From Alphaproteobacteria bacterium (GTDB lineage: Bacteria; Pseudomonadota; Alphaproteobacteria; UBA9655), in the NCBI GenBank assembly GCA_027459605.1, contig DAIDHR010000008.1, forward strand, positions 1 to 58,823: DNA of 58,823 nt, written 5' to 3'. Positions 6,252 to 16,943 of this stretch are shown in pieces. The position numbers and the translations under genes are program-made. The notes beneath the pieces were generated by a model. The model was given only the letters and a program-made list of their open reading frames with translations, had not been told where the DNA came from and made no database searches. Numbering within the stretch: position 1 is the stretch's first letter; the number at the start of each line of letters is the position of its first letter.

Positions 6252-7975
6252 GCCAGGGAAAACTATATGTTCCTCTAGGCCTCCATCGGGGGAGCCAATG
6301 GCAGAATACGAAATCCCTTCGCCGGACCCTCGACTTGGCCCAAACACGCCTTCTTGTCTTGTGTTCCGTATTTATATTGACTTTTTTAGTTATCATTGGA
6401 CGCCTTGTCGATGTTAGCCTCTTAAGAAAAGATGGGGAAGAAACCCTTGCCCATACGAAAGGGCTTAATGGCCTAAATTTTCGAGCAGATATCTTAGATC
6501 GTAATGGGGAACTCTTAGCAACAAGTCTCAGGACCTTTTCCCTTTATGCGAATGCGCATGTTGTTCTAGATGCTAAAGAAGCCGCAGACAAATTAACTCA
6601 AGTCTTACCGGAATTAAATTATGCAGAAACTCTCGCACGCCTTCATTCGGATAAACGTTTTGTCTGGCTTGCACGTCATTTGACACCCCAAAAACAAGCA
6701 GAAATTATACGCTTAGGCCTCCCTGGAATTTATTTCCAAAAAGATGAAAGACGTGTTTATCCTCATGGGGAACTTTTTGCTCATATCTTGGGGTACACAA
6801 ATATTGACAATCATGGACTTGGGGGAATCGAGCGAAAGTTTAATGATTTCCTTTTATCGGGAAATAAACCAGTCGTTTTAAGCTTAGATATAAGAGTCCA
6901 ACATGTTTTGAGAGATGAGCTTTTAGCTGGCATTGAGAAATACAAAGCTCAAGGCGGCGCTGGAATAATCATGGACGTTAAAACTGGAGAAATCCTTGCT
7001 ATGGCTTCACTTCCGGATTTTGACCCTAATCAGGTGGGAAAAATGGGAGCAGAGAAAGAAGGGCTTTTTAACCGCATTACCCTGGGCAGCTATGAAATGG
7101 GGTCTGGGTTTAAGATCATCAATACAGCTCTTTACTTGGAAAGCGGATTTACAAATCTTTTTGAGAAATTTGACGTAACAGCTCCTCTTCGAATAGGACG
7201 ATTTAGAATCAAAGATTTTCATCCTGCCCATTTTCCCTTAACAGTTGCTCAAATCTTTACGGAATCATCCAACATTGGAGCAGGAAAAATGGCTCTTCAG
7301 GTAGGTGGAGCTCGTCAAAGAGCTTTTTTCAGCAAGCTTGGATTTTTTAATCCCCTCTCATTAGAGATTCCTGAAACGGGCTATCCTCTTTATCCAAAAC
7401 AATGGAGTGAATCTACAACAATTACAACAGCTTATGGCTATGGAATTTCTATAAGTCCATTACAACTTGTCAGAGCAATCTCAGGCATTGTAAATAAGGG
7501 TATTATGCAGCAACCAACATTATTAAAAGTTGATCCTTTAAAAGTTAACCCAGGATTCCGTGTTGTTTCTGAGGAAACTTCTTTAACCATACGAAAACTC
7601 ATGTATATGGTGGTTGCTCATGGAAGGGGTCGACAAGCTAAAGTTAGTGGACTTGAAGTGGGTGGAAAAACAGGTACAGCCAATATACTTGAGGGGCGTT
7701 CTTATAAGGAAGGAACGAATATAACTTCATTTATTGGAGCTTTTCCGATGAGTCATCCCCGCTATGCCCTTTTTATTATGGTGGACCGACCTCAAGCCAT
7801 TAAAGAAACATATGGTTTCAATGCAGCAGGCTGGAATGCAGCCCCCATTGCCGGAAAGGTCGTTGGGCGAATAGCCCCCCTTCTTCACGTTGTTCCTTCA
7901 AGTGAAGGGAAAAATGAACCTGAGGAAAACCCCATGTTCATTCACGCAAGCGCCCCTCAAAGAGGAGGACATTAA
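6248..7975 (+). CDS. ftsI: Septal peptidoglycan transpeptidase FtsI (PBP3)
   Basis: Codes for 575 residues. It has one N-terminal membrane helix (LLVLCSVFILTFLVIIGRLVDVSLL), a pedestal domain with RADILDRNGELLATSL, and a penicillin-binding transpeptidase domain. The active-site motifs are complete: S286-G-F-K289, S340-S-N342 and K474-T-G. It cross-links septal peptidoglycan in the divisome with FtsW. ATG overlaps ftsL by 4 bp, and murE starts on the base after its stop. Confidence 0.97.
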   Translation: MSQGKLYVPLGLHRGSQWQNTKSLRRTLDLAQTRLLVLCSVFILTFLVIIGRLVDVSLLRKDGEETLAHTKGLNGLNFRADILDRNGELLATSLRTFSLYANAHVVLDAKEAADKLTQVLPELNYAETLARLHSDKRFVWLARHLTPQKQAEIIRLGLPGIYFQKDERRVYPHGELFAHILGYTNIDNHGLGGIERKFNDFLLSGNKPVVLSLDIRVQHVLRDELLAGIEKYKAQGGAGIIMDVKTGEILAMASLPDFDPNQVGKMGAEKEGLFNRITLGSYEMGSGFKIINTALYLESGFTNLFEKFDVTAPLRIGRFRIKDFHPAHFPLTVAQIFTESSNIGAGKMALQVGGARQRAFFSKLGFFNPLSLEIPETGYPLYPKQWSESTTITTAYGYGISISPLQLVRAISGIVNKGIMQQPTLLKVDPLKVNPGFRVVSEETSLTIRKLMYMVVAHGRGRQAKVSGLEVGGKTGTANILEGRSYKEGTNITSFIGAFPMSHPRYALFIMVDRPQAIKETYGFNAAGWNAAPIAGKVVGRIAPLLHVVPSSEGKNEPEENPMFIHASAPQRGGH

Positions 7976-9448
7976 GTGGTTAACCTTACCCCCTTTATCA
8001 AAGAAGGGATGTTGACTCCTTTAGGAGAAAAAATTGCAAGCCCCACTTCTCTTGCAACCAACTCACAAAAGGTTGAAAAAGGAGGACTTTTTATAGCCAT
8101 TCCTGGAAGCCAACAGGATGGTGCCGTTTTTATTGATGAAGCCATCGAGCGAGGCGCGAGTTCTATTCTAATCCCTCGGGGTATTGGTGAAAAAATGATC
8201 GTATACTTTAAAGAAAAGTATCCATCAGTCTCTTTTTTTGAAGCACCTGAGATTCGAAAAGTAGCAAGCCTTCTTGCAGCCACTTTCTACCCACTTCAGC
8301 CCGATACTATTGTGGGCGTAACAGGAACGAGCGGAAAAACATCTGTTGTGTCCTTTATCCGTCAAATATGGCGACATTTAGGAATATCTGCTGCAAGTCT
8401 AGGAACATTAGGCCTTATTATTGAAGGGAGACCTCTCCCTCCTCCAACAGGAACCGAAGGACTCAACACACCTGACCCCGTCAAGCTCCACAAAATTCTT
8501 CAGTCCTTAAAAGAACAACGAATTGATCATTTAGCTTTTGAAGCCTCAAGCCATGGGCTCCATCAACATCGCTTAGATGGTGTTCGCATTCGTGCTGCAG
8601 TTTTTACAAATTTCTCGAATGATCACTTGGATTACCATCATACTTTAGAGTCATACCTTAAAGCAAAACTACGCCTTTTTGATGAGCTCATGCATCCAGA
8701 GACCTGTACCATCTTAAATACAGACATTTTAGAGTATGATCAGCTCTTAAGCCTATGCCACCACCGTCATCTTCGTCCTATTACCTTTGGTAAAAAGGGA
8801 GAAATGGTTCGACTTATTTCAGTCATCCCTAAAGCAAATGGCCAGGATATTCTCCTAAGTGTGGAAGATAAATCTTATAACTTTACCTTACCCCTTGTGG
8901 GTCAATTTCAAGTTTATAATGTGATGGCAGCCCTTGCAGCCGTCATTGCCTGTGGGGCAAAGCCAGGGCAAGCCCTTGATGCGTGTCTCAGTTTAAAAGG
9001 AATTCCTGGACGCCTTGAACAAGCAGCACCGGGCGTTTATGTAGACTATTCCCATAAGCCTGAAGCCCTTTCTGTAGCCCTTGAAGCTTTAAGACCCCAT
9101 GCTAAGGGTAAACTATCAGTTGTTTTTGGATGCGGGGGAGATCGTGATGCCACGAAACGCCCGCTCATGGGTGAAATTGCTGCAAGACTTGCGGATAAGG
9201 TCATTATTACAGATGATAACCCACGCAATGAAGATCCTTCAAAAATTCGAAGTCAAATTCTTGCAAAATGTCCAGGAGCACGTGAAATTCCGTCAAGGCA
9301 TGAAGCTATTGCAGTGGCAGTTGAGGAAATGCAAGTAGGAGATGTTGTCCTCATTGCAGGTAAAGGTCACGAAACTTATCAATTGGTGGGGAATCAGGCA
9401 TTCTCCTTTAATGATGTGGAAGAAGTGCAGAAATGGGTAAAAACATGA
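7976..9448 (+). CDS. murE: UDP-MurNAc-L-Ala-D-Glu:meso-DAP ligase MurE
   Basis: Codes for 490 residues from a GTG start, with a strong AGAGGAGG ribosome site inside the end of ftsI. It adds the third amino acid to the peptidoglycan stem. The ATP loop GVTGTSGKTS and the DNPR motif (ITDDNPRNEDP) are present. The latter marks enzymes that add meso-diaminopimelate rather than lysine, so the wall should be DAP type. The C-terminal GKGHETYQ is typical. The stop overlaps the murF start as ATGA. Confidence 0.97.
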   Translation: MVNLTPFIKEGMLTPLGEKIASPTSLATNSQKVEKGGLFIAIPGSQQDGAVFIDEAIERGASSILIPRGIGEKMIVYFKEKYPSVSFFEAPEIRKVASLLAATFYPLQPDTIVGVTGTSGKTSVVSFIRQIWRHLGISAASLGTLGLIIEGRPLPPPTGTEGLNTPDPVKLHKILQSLKEQRIDHLAFEASSHGLHQHRLDGVRIRAAVFTNFSNDHLDYHHTLESYLKAKLRLFDELMHPETCTILNTDILEYDQLLSLCHHRHLRPITFGKKGEMVRLISVIPKANGQDILLSVEDKSYNFTLPLVGQFQVYNVMAALAAVIACGAKPGQALDACLSLKGIPGRLEQAAPGVYVDYSHKPEALSVALEALRPHAKGKLSVVFGCGGDRDATKRPLMGEIAARLADKVIITDDNPRNEDPSKIRSQILAKCPGAREIPSRHEAIAVAVEEMQVGDVVLIAGKGHETYQLVGNQAFSFNDVEEVQKWVKT

Positions 9449-10824
9449 TGATTCTTTGGAATTCAAAAACGGCGGATGAAATAACAGATGGTATCTCCTC
9501 TAAACCCTGGGAATGCTCTGGCATTTCGATTGATACCAGGACACTAGAAAAAGGTGATCTTTTTGTTGCTCTGAAAGGAGAGTCAGGAGACGGACATGAA
9601 TTTTTGCAAGAGGCCGCAAGAAAAGGCGCATCAGCAGCACTTGTTTCTCAGGATATCGAATCCTCCCTTCCCCTTCTAAAGGTCAAAGATACGTTGAAGG
9701 CCTTAGAGGAATTAGGCATAGCAGCTCGTAAGCGGTGTTCAGCAACACGAATTGCTGTAACGGGAAGTGTTGGAAAAACCAGTACAAAGGATGCCTTAAA
9801 ATGGGTCTTCAAAAACCAAGGCCCTACCCATGGAAGCGTGGCCAGTTATAATAATCACTGGGGCGTTCCTTTAACCCTTGCCCGCATGCCGCAAGAGACA
9901 AAGTTTGCCATTTTTGAGGTTGGAATGAACCATAAGGGCGAAATAAGCCCTTTAAGTCGTATGATTATACCTCAGATTGCTATCATCACAACCGTTGTAG
10001 AAGCTCATGCTGCATTTTTTGACTCTGTTGAAGATATTGCTCGAGCCAAGGCTGAAATTTTCGAGGGAATGGAAACAGGTGGATTTGTCATTTTAAACCA
10101 GGATAATCCTCATTTTCAACTTTTATCTCAGATGGCTCAGGAACACTCTCTCAAAGTTTATGGATTTGGAAAATCAGAAAATGCGAATTTCCGCCTCCTT
10201 TCATGGGAAGGAGAGGCCGAAAAAAGTAATGTAGATACCGAAATTGAAGGCCAGAGAATTTCTTATACACTTCCAGTCCCGGGAGTTCACTGGGCTCTAA
10301 ATAGTCTTGCTGTTTTAGGAGCTGTTCATTTGGCTGGAGCAGATGTAAAAGAAGCAGCACAAAGCCTTGAAACAGTTGAAGCTCCATCCGGACGTGGCAG
10401 ACGGTATAAGGGACAGTTTACGATTATCGATGAGAGCTATAATGCGAACCCTACATCCATGCGGGCGGCTCTCGCGGTTTTGGGAAAAGGAAATGGAAAA
10501 CGGAAAGTGGCCGTAATTGGAGACATGCGGGAAATGGGCGACATGTCTCGCGCCCATCATGAAAGCTTACTTGATTCCCTCATAGAAAATAAAATTGATC
10601 TCGTTTTTTGTTGTGGCCCTTACATGGCTTATTTATATGAGCAGCTTCCTGAATCCATGAAAGGAGGATACGCTCCCACGTCTCTTGAGCTAATTCCCCT
10701 TGTTTTACAAGCCATTAAGTCAGGAGACATTGTTAGCGTTAAAGCCTCCCTTGGAACGCGTGTAAAACCTATTGTTGAGGCGCTTTTGGACCTTCAATCG
10801 AATTTCTTAAAGGAAGCGAGTTAA
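9445..10824 (+). CDS. murF: UDP-MurNAc-tripeptide:D-Ala-D-Ala ligase MurF
   Basis: Codes for about 459 residues. It adds D-Ala-D-Ala to complete the UDP-MurNAc-pentapeptide. It has the N-terminal murein-ligase domain ([20 protein letters not shown]), ATP loop [27 protein letters not shown], and the [15 protein letters not shown] motif specific to MurF. The ORF can open at 9433, but ATG 9445 forms the usual ATGA overlap with the murE stop; ATG 9448 is also possible. Confidence 0.96.
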   Translation: MMILWNSKTADEITDGISSKPWECSGISIDTRTLEKGDLFVALKGESGDGHEFLQEAARKGASAALVSQDIESSLPLLKVKDTLKALEELGIAARKRCSATRIAVTGSVGKTSTKDALKWVFKNQGPTHGSVASYNNHWGVPLTLARMPQETKFAIFEVGMNHKGEISPLSRMIIPQIAIITTVVEAHAAFFDSVEDIARAKAEIFEGMETGGFVILNQDNPHFQLLSQMAQEHSLKVYGFGKSENANFRLLSWEGEAEKSNVDTEIEGQRISYTLPVPGVHWALNSLAVLGAVHLAGADVKEAAQSLETVEAPSGRGRRYKGQFTIIDESYNANPTSMRAALAVLGKGNGKRKVAVIGDMREMGDMSRAHHESLLDSLIENKIDLVFCCGPYMAYLYEQLPESMKGGYAPTSLELIPLVLQAIKSGDIVSVKASLGTRVKPIVEALLDLQSNFLKEAS

Positions 10825-10828
10825 CCCC

Positions 10829-11920
10829 ATGTTTTATTATTTTTACATACTCTGGGGTCATGAAAATGTTCTTTTTAACCTTTTTCGATATATTACGTTT
10901 AGAACGGCGGGGGCTCTTTTAACAGCTCTTTTAATTAGTTTTTTATGTGGACCTACTCTCATAAATTGGCTTAAAAGCCAACAACACTATGGTCAACCCA
11001 TTCGTCATGATGGGCCTGCCTCGCATCTTTTAACTAAACAAGGCACACCTACAATGGGAGGAAGTTTAATTTTGTTTGCTCTTTCCCTAAGCACCCTTTT
11101 ATGGGCTAACCTTGCAAATGGGTATGTGTGGATTGTTCTCCTTGTGACCCTTGGGTTTGGACTTATAGGAGCCGTAGATGACTACTTAAAACTCACAAAG
11201 CGAAATACGAAGGGACTCTCGGGTAAAAAAAAATTACTTCTTCAAATGGTAATGATTGCTATTGCGGCTTATGGAGTTATGGAGATCGGAGACCCTTCTC
11301 TCATAACAAGTACCTCCGTTCCCTTTTTTAAGAATATCCTTATTAACTTAGGGTGGTTTTATGTACCCTTTGTCATTTTTGTTGTCGTTGGAGCCTCTAA
11401 CGCTGTGAATTTGACTGATGGCCTTGATGGCCTTGCTATTGGGCCTGTAATGATTGTAGCAGCTTGTTTTGTTTTAATTGCTTATCTTGTGGGGAACCAC
11501 GTCTTTTCGAATTATCTTCAAATTGTTTTCGTTCCTGGAGCGGGCGAACTTGCTATTTTTTGTGGAGCTTTGATAGGCGCAGGGCTTGGATTCCTCTGGT
11601 ATAATGCCCCTCCTGCAATGGTTTTTATGGGAGATACGGGCTCTCTTGCTACAGGAGGAGCCCTCGGTATGGTTGCTGTTATCACCAAACATGAACTTGT
11701 TTTAGCGATCGTAGGCGGAATTTTTGTGATGGAAGCTATTTCCGTCATCCTTCAAGTCGGGTATTTTAAACTTTCAGGAGGGAAACGGGTATTCCTGATG
11801 GCCCCTATTCACCATCACTTTGAAAAAAAGGGCTGGTCAGAGCCAACAATTGTTTTTCGATTTTGGATCATTGCAATCGTCCTAGCATTAGTTGGCCTTT
11901 CAACCCTTAAGTTGCGTTAA
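10829..11920 (+). CDS. mraY: Phospho-MurNAc-pentapeptide translocase MraY
   Basis: Codes for 363 residues with about ten membrane segments. It transfers phospho-MurNAc-pentapeptide to undecaprenyl phosphate, making lipid I. Family motifs are clear: GTPTMGG, the first Asp pair [29 protein letters not shown], and [15 protein letters not shown] with the conserved histidines. Starts 4 bp after murF. Confidence 0.97.
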   Translation: MFYYFYILWGHENVLFNLFRYITFRTAGALLTALLISFLCGPTLINWLKSQQHYGQPIRHDGPASHLLTKQGTPTMGGSLILFALSLSTLLWANLANGYVWIVLLVTLGFGLIGAVDDYLKLTKRNTKGLSGKKKLLLQMVMIAIAAYGVMEIGDPSLITSTSVPFFKNILINLGWFYVPFVIFVVVGASNAVNLTDGLDGLAIGPVMIVAACFVLIAYLVGNHVFSNYLQIVFVPGAGELAIFCGALIGAGLGFLWYNAPPAMVFMGDTGSLATGGALGMVAVITKHELVLAIVGGIFVMEAISVILQVGYFKLSGGKRVFLMAPIHHHFEKKGWSEPTIVFRFWIIAIVLALVGLSTLKLR

Positions 11921-11924
11921 AAAA

Positions 11925-13313
11925 ATGATAGTTCCCGATCGCTTTAAAGATCAAAGAGTTGCCATATTAGGACTGGGAAGATCTGGGAGATCTGTTGCTC
12001 TGAGTCTACTTAAGGCAGGCGCTCATGTTTTTGCCTGGGATGATCAGGAAAGCGCTCGAGACGCTGCGCGAGAACAGGGCCTCCCCATCATGGATTTGGA
12101 TTCTCTTGCATGGGAAGGCATAAATTGTCTTATTTTAAGTCCGGGTATCCCCCACCACTATCCCGCACCCCATCCCCTTGTGGCCCAAGCCCGTGCAGCG
12201 GGACTAAGTCCTATCAGTGACCTTGAGATTTTATGGCAAAGCCAACCTCAGGCTCGGTATATAGGCATCACAGGCACAAATGGAAAGTCAACAACGACGA
12301 CTTTAATTGGCCATATTATCAAAGAAAGTCAGCTTCCCGTCGAAGTTGGAGGCAACCTTGGAATTCCAGTTCTAGACCTAAATCCTTTAAATGAAACAGG
12401 CATATACGTACTTGAAGTATCTTCCTACCAACTTGAGACATCACCAAGCCTTCATTTTAATGTAAGTGTTCTTCTAAACATTACGCCTGACCATTTGGAA
12501 CGTCATGGTGGAATGGAGGGGTATATTGCCGCGAAAAAACTTATTTACAAAAATTCATCTCCCCAAGATACTTTTGTGGTGAGTGTTGATGATCCTCATT
12601 GTTTAGCAATTTACGAAACATTAAAATCATCGGGGAAAATAAATCTTCTGCCCATCTCGACATATAAAACTCTTTTGGACGGCATTTATGTAAAGGAGGG
12701 GGTTCTCTATGAAAAGTCCCACCCTGTTTTAAACTTGAAAGTCTTTGATCGATTAAAAGGCCAACACAATTGGCAAAATGTAACAGCAACTTACGGAGCC
12801 CTTCGATCAATGGGATTTGAGGAAGAGGTTATTGTGAGAGGAATTGCATCTTTCCCTGGACTAGCCCATCGTCAACAACGCATCACCTCTTACAAGAACG
12901 TAACGTTTGTGAATGACAGTAAAGCAACCAATGCAGATGCCGCTGCAAAAGCACTTACATGCTATCAAGATTCTCGCCTTTATTGGCTCTTGGGAGGGCG
13001 ACCTAAGGAAGGTGGAATAACAACCCTTAAGCCTTATTTTCCTTCTGTTGAGCATGTATTTTTATATGGAGAAGCAGCATCTAGCTTTCACGTCACCTTA
13101 GAAGGAAGGGTTCCCTATACAATTTGTAAGACGCTAGAGGAAGCTACAGAGAAAGCAACAAAACTAGCTCTCGATGATCAAAAGGCAAATTCGGTTGTAC
13201 TTTTGTCTCCAGCCTGTGCAAGTTTTGATCAGTTTCGTGATTTTGAGGCAAGAGGGGATGCTTTTTGCCAACACGTTCAGGAAATGATTAGATTAGAACA
13301 AAAGAAAGCTTAG
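11925..13313 (+). CDS. murD: UDP-MurNAc-L-Ala:D-Glu ligase MurD
   Basis: Codes for 462 residues. It adds D-glutamate to UDP-MurNAc-L-Ala. Seen are the N-terminal Rossmann-like VAILGLGRSGRSVALSL, the ATP loop GITGTNGKSTTTTL, NITPDHLERHGGMEGY, and NDSKATNADAAAKAL. The open frame extends 11 codons upstream into mraY, but ATG 11925, four bases past the mraY stop, gives the normal MurD N-terminus. Confidence 0.96.
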   Translation: MIVPDRFKDQRVAILGLGRSGRSVALSLLKAGAHVFAWDDQESARDAAREQGLPIMDLDSLAWEGINCLILSPGIPHHYPAPHPLVAQARAAGLSPISDLEILWQSQPQARYIGITGTNGKSTTTTLIGHIIKESQLPVEVGGNLGIPVLDLNPLNETGIYVLEVSSYQLETSPSLHFNVSVLLNITPDHLERHGGMEGYIAAKKLIYKNSSPQDTFVVSVDDPHCLAIYETLKSSGKINLLPISTYKTLLDGIYVKEGVLYEKSHPVLNLKVFDRLKGQHNWQNVTATYGALRSMGFEEEVIVRGIASFPGLAHRQQRITSYKNVTFVNDSKATNADAAAKALTCYQDSRLYWLLGGRPKEGGITTLKPYFPSVEHVFLYGEAASSFHVTLEGRVPYTICKTLEEATEKATKLALDDQKANSVVLLSPACASFDQFRDFEARGDAFCQHVQEMIRLEQKKA

Positions 13314-13321
13314 AAAAATTT

Positions 13322-14452
13322 ATGCTCTCCTTAGCACGCACAAACACAAACATAATTGGAAGGTGGTGGTGGACCGTTGACAGATGGACACTGGCTAGTT
13401 TGATGCTCCTTGTACTTTTGGGTATTCTTTTGATTATGGCTGCAAGCCCTGCTGTTGCAAACCAACACCACTGGAGCTCGTTTCATTTTATAAAAAAGCA
13501 CATCTTTTTTTTAGTTCCTACCTTAAGTATCTTGATTGGGGTTTCTCTTCTTTCGCTTCAAAAAATTAAATACCTTGCTTTCATTGTCTTTGTATTCAGT
13601 GGAATCGGGCTTATCCTTACAAGCCTCATCGGAGTTGAAATAAAAGGGGCCTGCCGATGGCTTGAAATCGCAGGAATTTCCCTCCAACCCTCTGAATTTA
13701 TTAAACCATCTTTTGCTGTCGTTTGTGCTTGGATGTTTTCAAAACACCATCTCCAGCCTTCCTTTCCAGGTAACTGGATTTCAATAGGCTTATATGGATT
13801 TGTCGTCATATTTTTGCTGCTGCAACCTGATCTGGGAATGACAGCTTTAATTTCAGTCATGTGGTTTTCAGAGTTCTTCTTAGCAGGCCTTCCTATTTTT
13901 TGGATTTTATCGGGAGCTGCGTGTGGGGTTGGGGGGCTTTTTGCAGCTTATTTCCTCTTCCCCCATGTAGCCCGCCGAGTAGATCATTTCTTTAATCCTG
14001 TGGAAGGCGACAAGTTTGGAGATCGATATCAAGTAACTCAATCCTTAGAAGCCTTCACCAATGGGGGATTTATTGGACAAGGTCCAGGCGAGGGAACTAT
14101 AAAAAAATTTCTTCCAGATGCTCATGCTGATTTTATTTTTGCCGTTGCAGGAGAAGAGTTTGGTATGATTTTTTGTCTTTTGCTAATCTGCATATTTGCT
14201 TTTATTGTTCTAAGAACTTTTATTCGTATCCTTGAAGAAAACAACATGTTTGTGATTCTTGCGGTTACAGGACTCATTGTTCAGTTTGGACTGCAAGCAA
14301 TTATAAACGTAGCTTCAACGTTAAACCTAATACCCACAAAGGGAATGACTCTTCCGTTTATTAGCTATGGAGGGTCTTCAATGATGGCACTTTCTCTTGG
14401 AATGGGGATGGTTTTGGGCCTCACCCGCCGAAGGATATTGGATCATGAGTAA
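13322..14452 (+). CDS. ftsW: Septal peptidoglycan polymerase FtsW
   Basis: Codes for 376 residues with about ten membrane helices (SEDS family). It polymerises lipid II at the septum with FtsI as partner. The SEDS signatures GACRWLEIAGISLQPSEFIK, FLPDAHADFIFAVAGEEFG and the C-terminal LPFISYGGSSMMALSLGMG are all present. The end of the gene overlaps murG by 8 bp. Confidence 0.97.
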   Translation: MLSLARTNTNIIGRWWWTVDRWTLASLMLLVLLGILLIMAASPAVANQHHWSSFHFIKKHIFFLVPTLSILIGVSLLSLQKIKYLAFIVFVFSGIGLILTSLIGVEIKGACRWLEIAGISLQPSEFIKPSFAVVCAWMFSKHHLQPSFPGNWISIGLYGFVVIFLLLQPDLGMTALISVMWFSEFFLAGLPIFWILSGAACGVGGLFAAYFLFPHVARRVDHFFNPVEGDKFGDRYQVTQSLEAFTNGGFIGQGPGEGTIKKFLPDAHADFIFAVAGEEFGMIFCLLLICIFAFIVLRTFIRILEENNMFVILAVTGLIVQFGLQAIINVASTLNLIPTKGMTLPFISYGGSSMMALSLGMGMVLGLTRRRILDHE

Positions 14453-15527
14453 GTTTCAAAACCGTATCATTTTAGCAACAGGAGGATCAGGCGGGCATGT
14501 TTTTCCTTCTTATGCGTTAGCTAAAGAGCTATCCCGCCAAGGATATGAGGTTTATCTATTTAGCGATAGTAGGGGTCACCAATTTAGCGATTCTTCATTC
14601 CTGAGAGTTAAAATTCCTTCAGCACACCTTCAAGGATCGATTGGAAAGAAATTAAAAGGAGGAATGTACCTTATCTCTGGAATTGGAGCCGCCCTCTATC
14701 ATTTACGGCGTTTAAAGCCACAGGCTGTTGTTGGATTTGGAGGATATGCATCCTTTCCAACTATGGTTGCAGCTACCATGCTGCGCTTACCCACAATCAT
14801 TCATGGAGCAGATGCTTATTTTGGCAGAACTAATCGCAGATTAGCCCCTTTCGTGACAGGTATTGCTACATCTTTTCCTCATACAGAAAACATACCCCTT
14901 GCTTACAAGGATAAAGTGAACTTTACAGGACTTCCTGTCCGTCCCGATATTGAACCTCATCCTTACATGGCTTCTACAGAAAATGGGGCTTTCCATCTTC
15001 TTGTAACAGGCGGAAGTCAAGGGGCCAGGGTTTTTAGCGAAATTCTTCCCCAGGCTGTCAGTCTTTTAGACCCATCCCTTCAAAAGCGCCTTCGCATTAG
15101 CCAACAATGCCGGGAGGAATCCATAAGAGAAACACAAGCTCTCTATGATAAGACAAAGTCCCATGTTGAGCTTTCTCCCTTTTTGGATCGAATGGGGGAG
15201 CGCTATAAAAAAGCCCATTTTATTATTTCAAGGGCAGGAGCCTCAAGTGTTATTGAAGCCGCCCTTGTGGGAAGACCTGCCCTTTTCATTCCCTATCCTT
15301 ATGCCATGGATGACCATCAATTCTATAATGCTCAGCAAGCCGTTATCGTTGAAGGAGGGTGGATGATGAGGGAAAAAGAATTTACTTCTAAAGCACTAGC
15401 TACTTTTTTATCAAAATTAATAACTTCTCCCTGGAAATTAATGCAAGCAGCAGTCAATATACATCGCCTTGTAGTCCCAGATGCGACATTGAGGCTTGCG
15501 CACTTAGTTAAAGTAATTGCCAGTTAA
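14445..15527 (+). CDS. murG: Lipid II synthase MurG
   Basis: Codes for 360 residues. This GT-B glycosyltransferase transfers GlcNAc from UDP-GlcNAc to lipid I on the cytoplasmic face of the membrane. Seen are the N-terminal G-loop ATGGSGGHVFPSYALA, VVGFGGYASFPTM, and the donor-site block ISRAGASSVIEAALVGRPALFIPYP. The frame is open upstream to 14397 within ftsW, but ATG 14445 with AAGGAT ahead and the canonical N-terminus is the likely start. Confidence 0.97.
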   Translation: MSKFQNRIILATGGSGGHVFPSYALAKELSRQGYEVYLFSDSRGHQFSDSSFLRVKIPSAHLQGSIGKKLKGGMYLISGIGAALYHLRRLKPQAVVGFGGYASFPTMVAATMLRLPTIIHGADAYFGRTNRRLAPFVTGIATSFPHTENIPLAYKDKVNFTGLPVRPDIEPHPYMASTENGAFHLLVTGGSQGARVFSEILPQAVSLLDPSLQKRLRISQQCREESIRETQALYDKTKSHVELSPFLDRMGERYKKAHFIISRAGASSVIEAALVGRPALFIPYPYAMDDHQFYNAQQAVIVEGGWMMREKEFTSKALATFLSKLITSPWKLMQAAVNIHRLVVPDATLRLAHLVKVIAS

Positions 15528-15540
15528 GAGAGATAGTTTC

Positions 15541-16920
15541 ATGAACCTTAAGGACTTAGAAAACAAACATATTCACTTTATTGGCGTAGGGGGCATTGGA
15601 ATGAGTGGAATCGCTCAGCTTCTGGCTCAAAAAAAGTATAGAGTGAGTGGGAGTGATTTATCTTTAAACGGAAACATCGATCGGCTTCAAAAAGAGGGGG
15701 TTCGGGTCAATATAGGGCATAATCCTTTAAGCCTTGACGGATCGGATCTCGTTGTGATCTCAACTGATATCAAGGAAAATAACCCTGAGCTAAGAGAAGC
15801 CCGTATCCGGGAGCTCCCTATTCTCCACCGCGCTGAAATGCTAGCGGTTCTCATGGAAAATTATAAGGGAATTGCGATTTCCGGAACCCATGGAAAGACA
15901 ACAACAACAGCTCTCACGGGATGGGTATTAGAGGAAGCTGGCTTGGACCCTACAGTCATCAATGGGGGCATAATGAATTCGTGGGAATCCAACGTTAAGC
16001 CTGGGCACGGGGAATGGTGTGTTGCCGAAGCGGATGAATCCGATGGAAGCTTTTTAAAGCTTCCAAGAGAAATAGCTCTCGTTACGAATATTGACCCCGA
16101 ACATATGGATTACTATGGTTCCTTTGAAAATGTATGTGCTGCTTTTGAGACTTTTACAACACAACTCAGTGATGGAGGAGTTGCTGTTTTAGGAATCGAT
16201 CACCCTCAAGTCTATGCTCTGTGGCATAAAATTAGGTCAACCCAAAGATGTGTTACCTATGGTCTACACCCCGAAGCAGATGTTAGAGCAGAAAATAGCC
16301 GAATATCCCCTGAAGGCATGGTCTTTGATCTTGTCAACAAAGGTAAATCCTCTGAAATGCACCTTCCGCTTTATGGTCAACATAATATTGTTAATGCCCT
16401 AGGTGTAGCTGCTATTGCGTTGAATAGAAAAATTGAGAGCAGTGTTCTTAAACAGGCCTTCTCCTCTTTTAAAGGAGTTCAAAGGCGCTTTACGCGGGTT
16501 GGAAACTGGAAGGGTGTCACCATTATTGATGATTATGCTCACCATCCCATTGAAATTCGAGCAACCTTAGCAGGAGCCAAAAATGCTATAAAGGGACGAA
16601 TTATCGCAGTCCTAGAACCCCATAGATATAGTCGCCTTGCAAGCCACTTTCAAGACTTCGCCACCTGTTGTGAAGATGCTGACTTAACAATAGTCTTACC
16701 TGTCTATGCAGCGCGAGAAGATCCCCGAGAAGGCATTAATCATGAAGTTTTGGTGAAAGCCATGAAGGGAGAGGTTTATCAGTGTAACGAACCTGAAGAA
16801 TTGCCTCACTTGGTCCAAACTCTTGCCAGGGAGGGCGATATGGTTATTTGTTTAGGAGCAGGATCCATTTCTACTCTTGCACGATCTTTACCAATACAAT
16901 TAAATCAATCATATGAATAA
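15541..16920 (+). CDS. murC: UDP-MurNAc:L-Ala ligase MurC
   Basis: Codes for 459 residues. It is the first amino-acid ligase of the stem peptide. The N-terminal HFIGVGGIGMSGIAQLL, ATP loop ISGTHGKTTTTAL, EADESDGSFLKL and DDYAHHPIEIRATL are all MurC hallmarks. The frame opens 8 codons earlier inside murG, but AAGAGAG before ATG 15541 and the family N-terminus support this start. Confidence 0.97.
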   Translation: MNLKDLENKHIHFIGVGGIGMSGIAQLLAQKKYRVSGSDLSLNGNIDRLQKEGVRVNIGHNPLSLDGSDLVVISTDIKENNPELREARIRELPILHRAEMLAVLMENYKGIAISGTHGKTTTTALTGWVLEEAGLDPTVINGGIMNSWESNVKPGHGEWCVAEADESDGSFLKLPREIALVTNIDPEHMDYYGSFENVCAAFETFTTQLSDGGVAVLGIDHPQVYALWHKIRSTQRCVTYGLHPEADVRAENSRISPEGMVFDLVNKGKSSEMHLPLYGQHNIVNALGVAAIALNRKIESSVLKQAFSSFKGVQRRFTRVGNWKGVTIIDDYAHHPIEIRATLAGAKNAIKGRIIAVLEPHRYSRLASHFQDFATCCEDADLTIVLPVYAAREDPREGINHEVLVKAMKGEVYQCNEPEELPHLVQTLAREGDMVICLGAGSISTLARSLPIQLNQSYE

Positions 16921-16943
16921 ATATGATTTGAGGTGGAATAAAG